A stretch of 64,000 nt of DNA from Cunninghamella blakesleeana (lineage: Eukaryota > Mucoromycota > Mucoromycetes > Mucorales > Cunninghamellaceae), in assembly GCA_017871115.1 (NCBI GenBank), contig JAFCIZ010000006.1, positions 2,666,001 through 2,730,000 on the forward strand, given 5' to 3'. Below are positions 61,311 through 64,000 of this stretch, piece by piece. Made by a program: the position numbers and the translations under genes. The notes beneath the pieces were generated by a model that was not told the DNA's origin, did not search any database, and worked only from the letters and a program-made list of their open reading frames with translations. Numbering within the stretch: position 1 is the stretch's first letter; every line of letters starts with the position of its first letter.

Positions 61311-62144
61311 GTCAAATAAAAAGCTTGTTTTAATATTTATAAAAAGAATAAGTAAGAGAGGAAGAGAAAGAAAAAGAGCGCAGAAAAAAATTAGCACCTA
61401 ATCTTATTTTAAAAAATTCCGCATTTTTTTTTCCGAATAGGTACAAATTCGATTCCACGGATCAAATTTTGTCCAATAAAATATTAATGTTATCTACTAA
61501 GCAAAAAAAATATTTGTATATACTTACACCTCCAAAAATTATATGGAAAATCATTCGCTCTTCATCCCACCAATGAATAAATCTAAATTTTTGTTTCAAT
61601 CTTCATTTAAAAAGTTATCCTAGTTTTTATCTTACTTTAAATATAGTAATATTATAATAATTTATATATAAATTAAACAGTAAAAAATGTCCATATGTAT
61701 AAAGAAAAATAAATCATCATTATAATATATATATTAAGGTCTTTAGAAATGAGTGATTTTTACACATTTCGTAGGCATGTATTCACCTACAAACTAGTAA
61801 AGAAATTGAGCCAAGTTTTCTCAGTACGTAAAAAATTAAGATAGATATATGTGAACGTATATATCTAATAAAATAATAATTAAATACGTACAAATAAATA
61901 AATAATATAAAATAATATAAAATAAAATAATAACATTATGTATAAAAAGCATTTGACATGTTGTGCAATATAGATAAAATATGACATGTAATTTTATTAT
62001 TATTATTTGTTGGTTATTAAAATTAAATGATTGCAGTATAATATAATAATAAAAATAATAATGATAGTAATAGTAATAATAATAATTATAAAAAATATAT
62101 AATATTAACGAAAGGGTATGAATTATCATTATAACTGAAAGTTT
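61311..62144. other. Intergenic region between two minus-strand genes
   Basis: About 830 bases holding the phosphatase promoter and the transporter 3' flank. TAATAATAAT-type repeats lie at about 61981-62100. A minus-strand frame here is just a Tyr/Ile-rich translation of A/T sequence. No gene is seen. Confidence 0.45.
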
Positions 62145-64000
62145 CTATGTTCGGTGGCTAATACATTGCTTCACAGGATCTATAAAATCTGCTGAATTCC
62201 ATTGACTTAAAGTTGATGTGGCAACCCATATCATACTATTAAACAAAACAAGTATATCAATTATAACATATAATTATTATTATTATTATTATATATATAT
62301 ATACGATGACACTTAATAATACTTACCAAATAATTCCAAAGATGATTAAAAGATAATTTGCAAATCTTCGAATAGGAGGAAGCGATAAAGCTCTTAAGTG
62401 AAACAAAGGTGGGAATACAAAACATAAAGGAATACAAAACAAGGCACCAATCAAAGGAACAAATTTATCCAATTTATCTTTTGAACCAACAATACCGATC
62501 CAGGCACACAAAAAGACGACCAACACACGAAATACATTTTTTTGCCATTTAACAATTGCATTGTTTTTTCCTGACCTTGTGGTAAATAATCCATTTTCCA
62601 TAATTCTAATAGCTGGGAATAGTTGGAGGGGAATAGATAAGCATATAGCCAATGAATATAAAGTTTGAATAGATGATACCATAGGATCATTACTTGGTAA
62701 ATTTAATAAAATAATGGTTTGGACTTGATCACCAAAGGTCATATAAGAAAGGGCACCCATAGACACAAAAAGTAACGTAATAATAAAAAGTGCACGCCTT
62801 AAAACTATTGGAAATTGTTGAGGTTCTTTCATGGATTCTGTAATAGGTATCACTAAAAAAAAGTTTGTAAAACAAATAAACAAATAAAAAAAAAGTTTAG
62901 TTTGATCCTTATTTTTGTATCTTTTGTTTATTTTACTTTTTTATGATGGTAAAGCTTTTTTTTATTTTTCTTTTTTATTTTTTATAATGATGATGGTTAT
63001 TTACCTAAACCAATGCCTTCATAGGTGAAGGCAGCAGTACCAATAAATAAAGGAAAATGAGTAGAATTCCATAAGGAAACTGTGTTTGCCACGCCAATCG
63101 TTGTTAATTGCTTGATATCAAAATAAAATAAATAAGATAGACCAATTACAATAAATACATCCGCAATAAGGGCAAACACAGATAAGCGTTGAATTTTACG
63201 AATCATCGCCAGTGGAATAAAAGCAAAACTTTGAGCAAGAATTAAAAGATGCATAGGTATCAGTAAACGGCATTTTGAGAACGTTAATACGAGCGATTGT
63301 AAATTTTCTGCTACGAAAACCATATAGGCACAAACAAAACCAATTTGTGATAATGTAATAGCTATTAAAACTGCCATTCTCATTTTGGAACCATAAAGTA
63401 CACTTCCCATATCACTAAAACTTGCTGGAATCACCAATCGAGTTTGTACTAAAAGCAAAAATGACCATAAGGATATCAAAGCCCACGCAATCATTGCCAA
63501 AATAGAGAATAATAATCCACCATTTTCAAACCTAAAAAAATTGAGAGTAAAAAAAAAAAAGAGTTTTAAAAAAAATGACACCATACATTTTTTTTAAATT
63601 ACACCGAGAGGAAGGATAAAATAATAAATAAAAAAAAATTAAAACTTACGCTTTAGGCAAGAACATGATACCTTAATCCAATGAAATAAGTATACATAAA
63701 AATGATAATAAAATTAAGTGATCTATATTATACCCATTTATATTTTTATATTGTGCATATACAAATATTTTTATATAAAAAATTATTACCAGTAGTGACA
63801 AAAGATTTTAATAATAAAAACATTGCTTTTCCAGGAGTTGCTTTTCCTTGGAGTGTTTGACCAGGTCTTGACCTAGAAAGTAGAGGCTGTGTCTCACGAG
63901 CATGCAGATGACGATACTGTAACGGTTGATGGTGATCCCCAGATTTGATTGTAACAGGTAAAGGTAAAGATGAGGTGGATGCTATTTGAGTTGAATCATA
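62145..64000 (-). CDS. AVT3/4-type vacuolar amino-acid transporter (5' end beyond window)
   Basis: In-window exons: 64000-63790 (partial), 63671-63650, 63531-63005, 62852-62327, 62235-62145. The family (amino acid/auxin permease, AVT3/AVT4) exports neutral or basic amino acids from the vacuole. The visible N-terminal tail is hydrophilic (RETQPLLSRSRPGQ). Then come KAMFLLLKSFVTTGIMFLPK, AFENGGLLFSILAMIAWALI, FVCAYMVFVAENLQ, LFIGTAAFTYEGIGLVIPIT, ESMKEPQQFP, ALSYMTFGDQVQTIILLNLP and LQLFPAIRIMENGLF. About ten membrane helices can be counted. The IGLVIP-ES(M)K-P sequence is the classic AVT3/4 signature. A 22-nt exon (63671-63650) encodes the conserved GIMFLPK segment. It ends IDPVKQCISHRT. Confidence 0.9.

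Noticed and set aside
1..64000. Transposons, tRNAs, rRNA, CRISPR arrays
   Set aside because: I looked for terminal repeats, transposase or reverse-transcriptase motifs, cloverleaf-like G+C-rich short segments and spaced repeats, and found none I could support. CRISPR is not expected in a fungal nuclear genome.

Overview
This window is AT-rich nuclear DNA from a filamentous fungus. The best fit is an early-diverging Mucoromycota lineage, probably Mucorales; this is an inference. Genes are split by many short GT-AG introns, mostly 60-150 nt. Intergenic DNA is full of AT microsatellites and T(n)A(n) runs, and proteins carry long Asn/Gln/Ser tracts. Lineage markers are a rhizoferrin-type IucA/IucC siderophore synthetase and a glucuronokinase-like protein, which fits the glucuronic-acid-rich walls of Mucorales. 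Exon structures below were rebuilt by hand from splice sites plus family conservation. For every complete gene the summed exon length is a multiple of three.

Layout. 1-2.07 kb (-): mitochondrial Hsp78/ClpB, 3' end off the window. 2.6-4.3 (+): F-box protein. 4.6-7.1 (-): nucleotidyltransferase-like/glucuronokinase fusion. 7.4-11.9 (-): BCAS3-like protein. 12.6-13.1 (-): small single-pass membrane protein. 13.3-15.5 (-): methylmalonate-semialdehyde dehydrogenase. 15.7-17.5 (-): CTD-kinase-type cyclin. 17.5-19.6: gene-poor, with small coding-like islands. 19.6-24.1 (-): PH-LRR protein. 24.7-27.8 (-): SulP sulfate permease. 28.75-31.2 (-): siderophore synthetase. 31.2-33.8: long intergenic region with three iron-GATA-type sites. 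33.8-34.9 (+): small conserved-looking protein. 36.6-38.1 (+): PTC7-like PP2C phosphatase. 38.4-39.4 (-): ribosomal protein eL27. 39.5-41.0 (+): UBZ zinc-finger protein, SLX4-like. 41.2-45.75 (+): DIS3L2 exoribonuclease. 46.7-50.1 (+): peroxisomal multifunctional enzyme FOX2. 52.1-53.6 (-): D-amino-acid oxidase-like flavoenzyme. 55.2-56.9 (+): secreted HExxH protease. 57.4-57.8 (-): uS14 (S29). 58.2-59.8 (-): mitochondrial glycine carrier Hem25. 60.1-61.3 (-): HAD phosphatase. 62.1->64 (-): AVT-type amino-acid transporter, 5' end off the window.

Themes. Iron and heme: siderophore synthetase and Hem25. Peroxisome: FOX2 ends in SKL, and the neighbouring convergent flavoenzyme ends in SRL. Mitochondrion: Hsp78, MMSDH, PTC7, Hem25. 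I saw no operon-like organisation, transposon, CRISPR array, rRNA or tRNA. The strongest observations are a one-nucleotide exon in hsp78, a cluster of ATCWGATAA sites upstream of the siderophore synthetase, a stop-free intron in the PTC7-like gene whose retention would add a membrane segment, and the kinase fusion protein whose N-terminal domain lacks the catalytic glycine loop.
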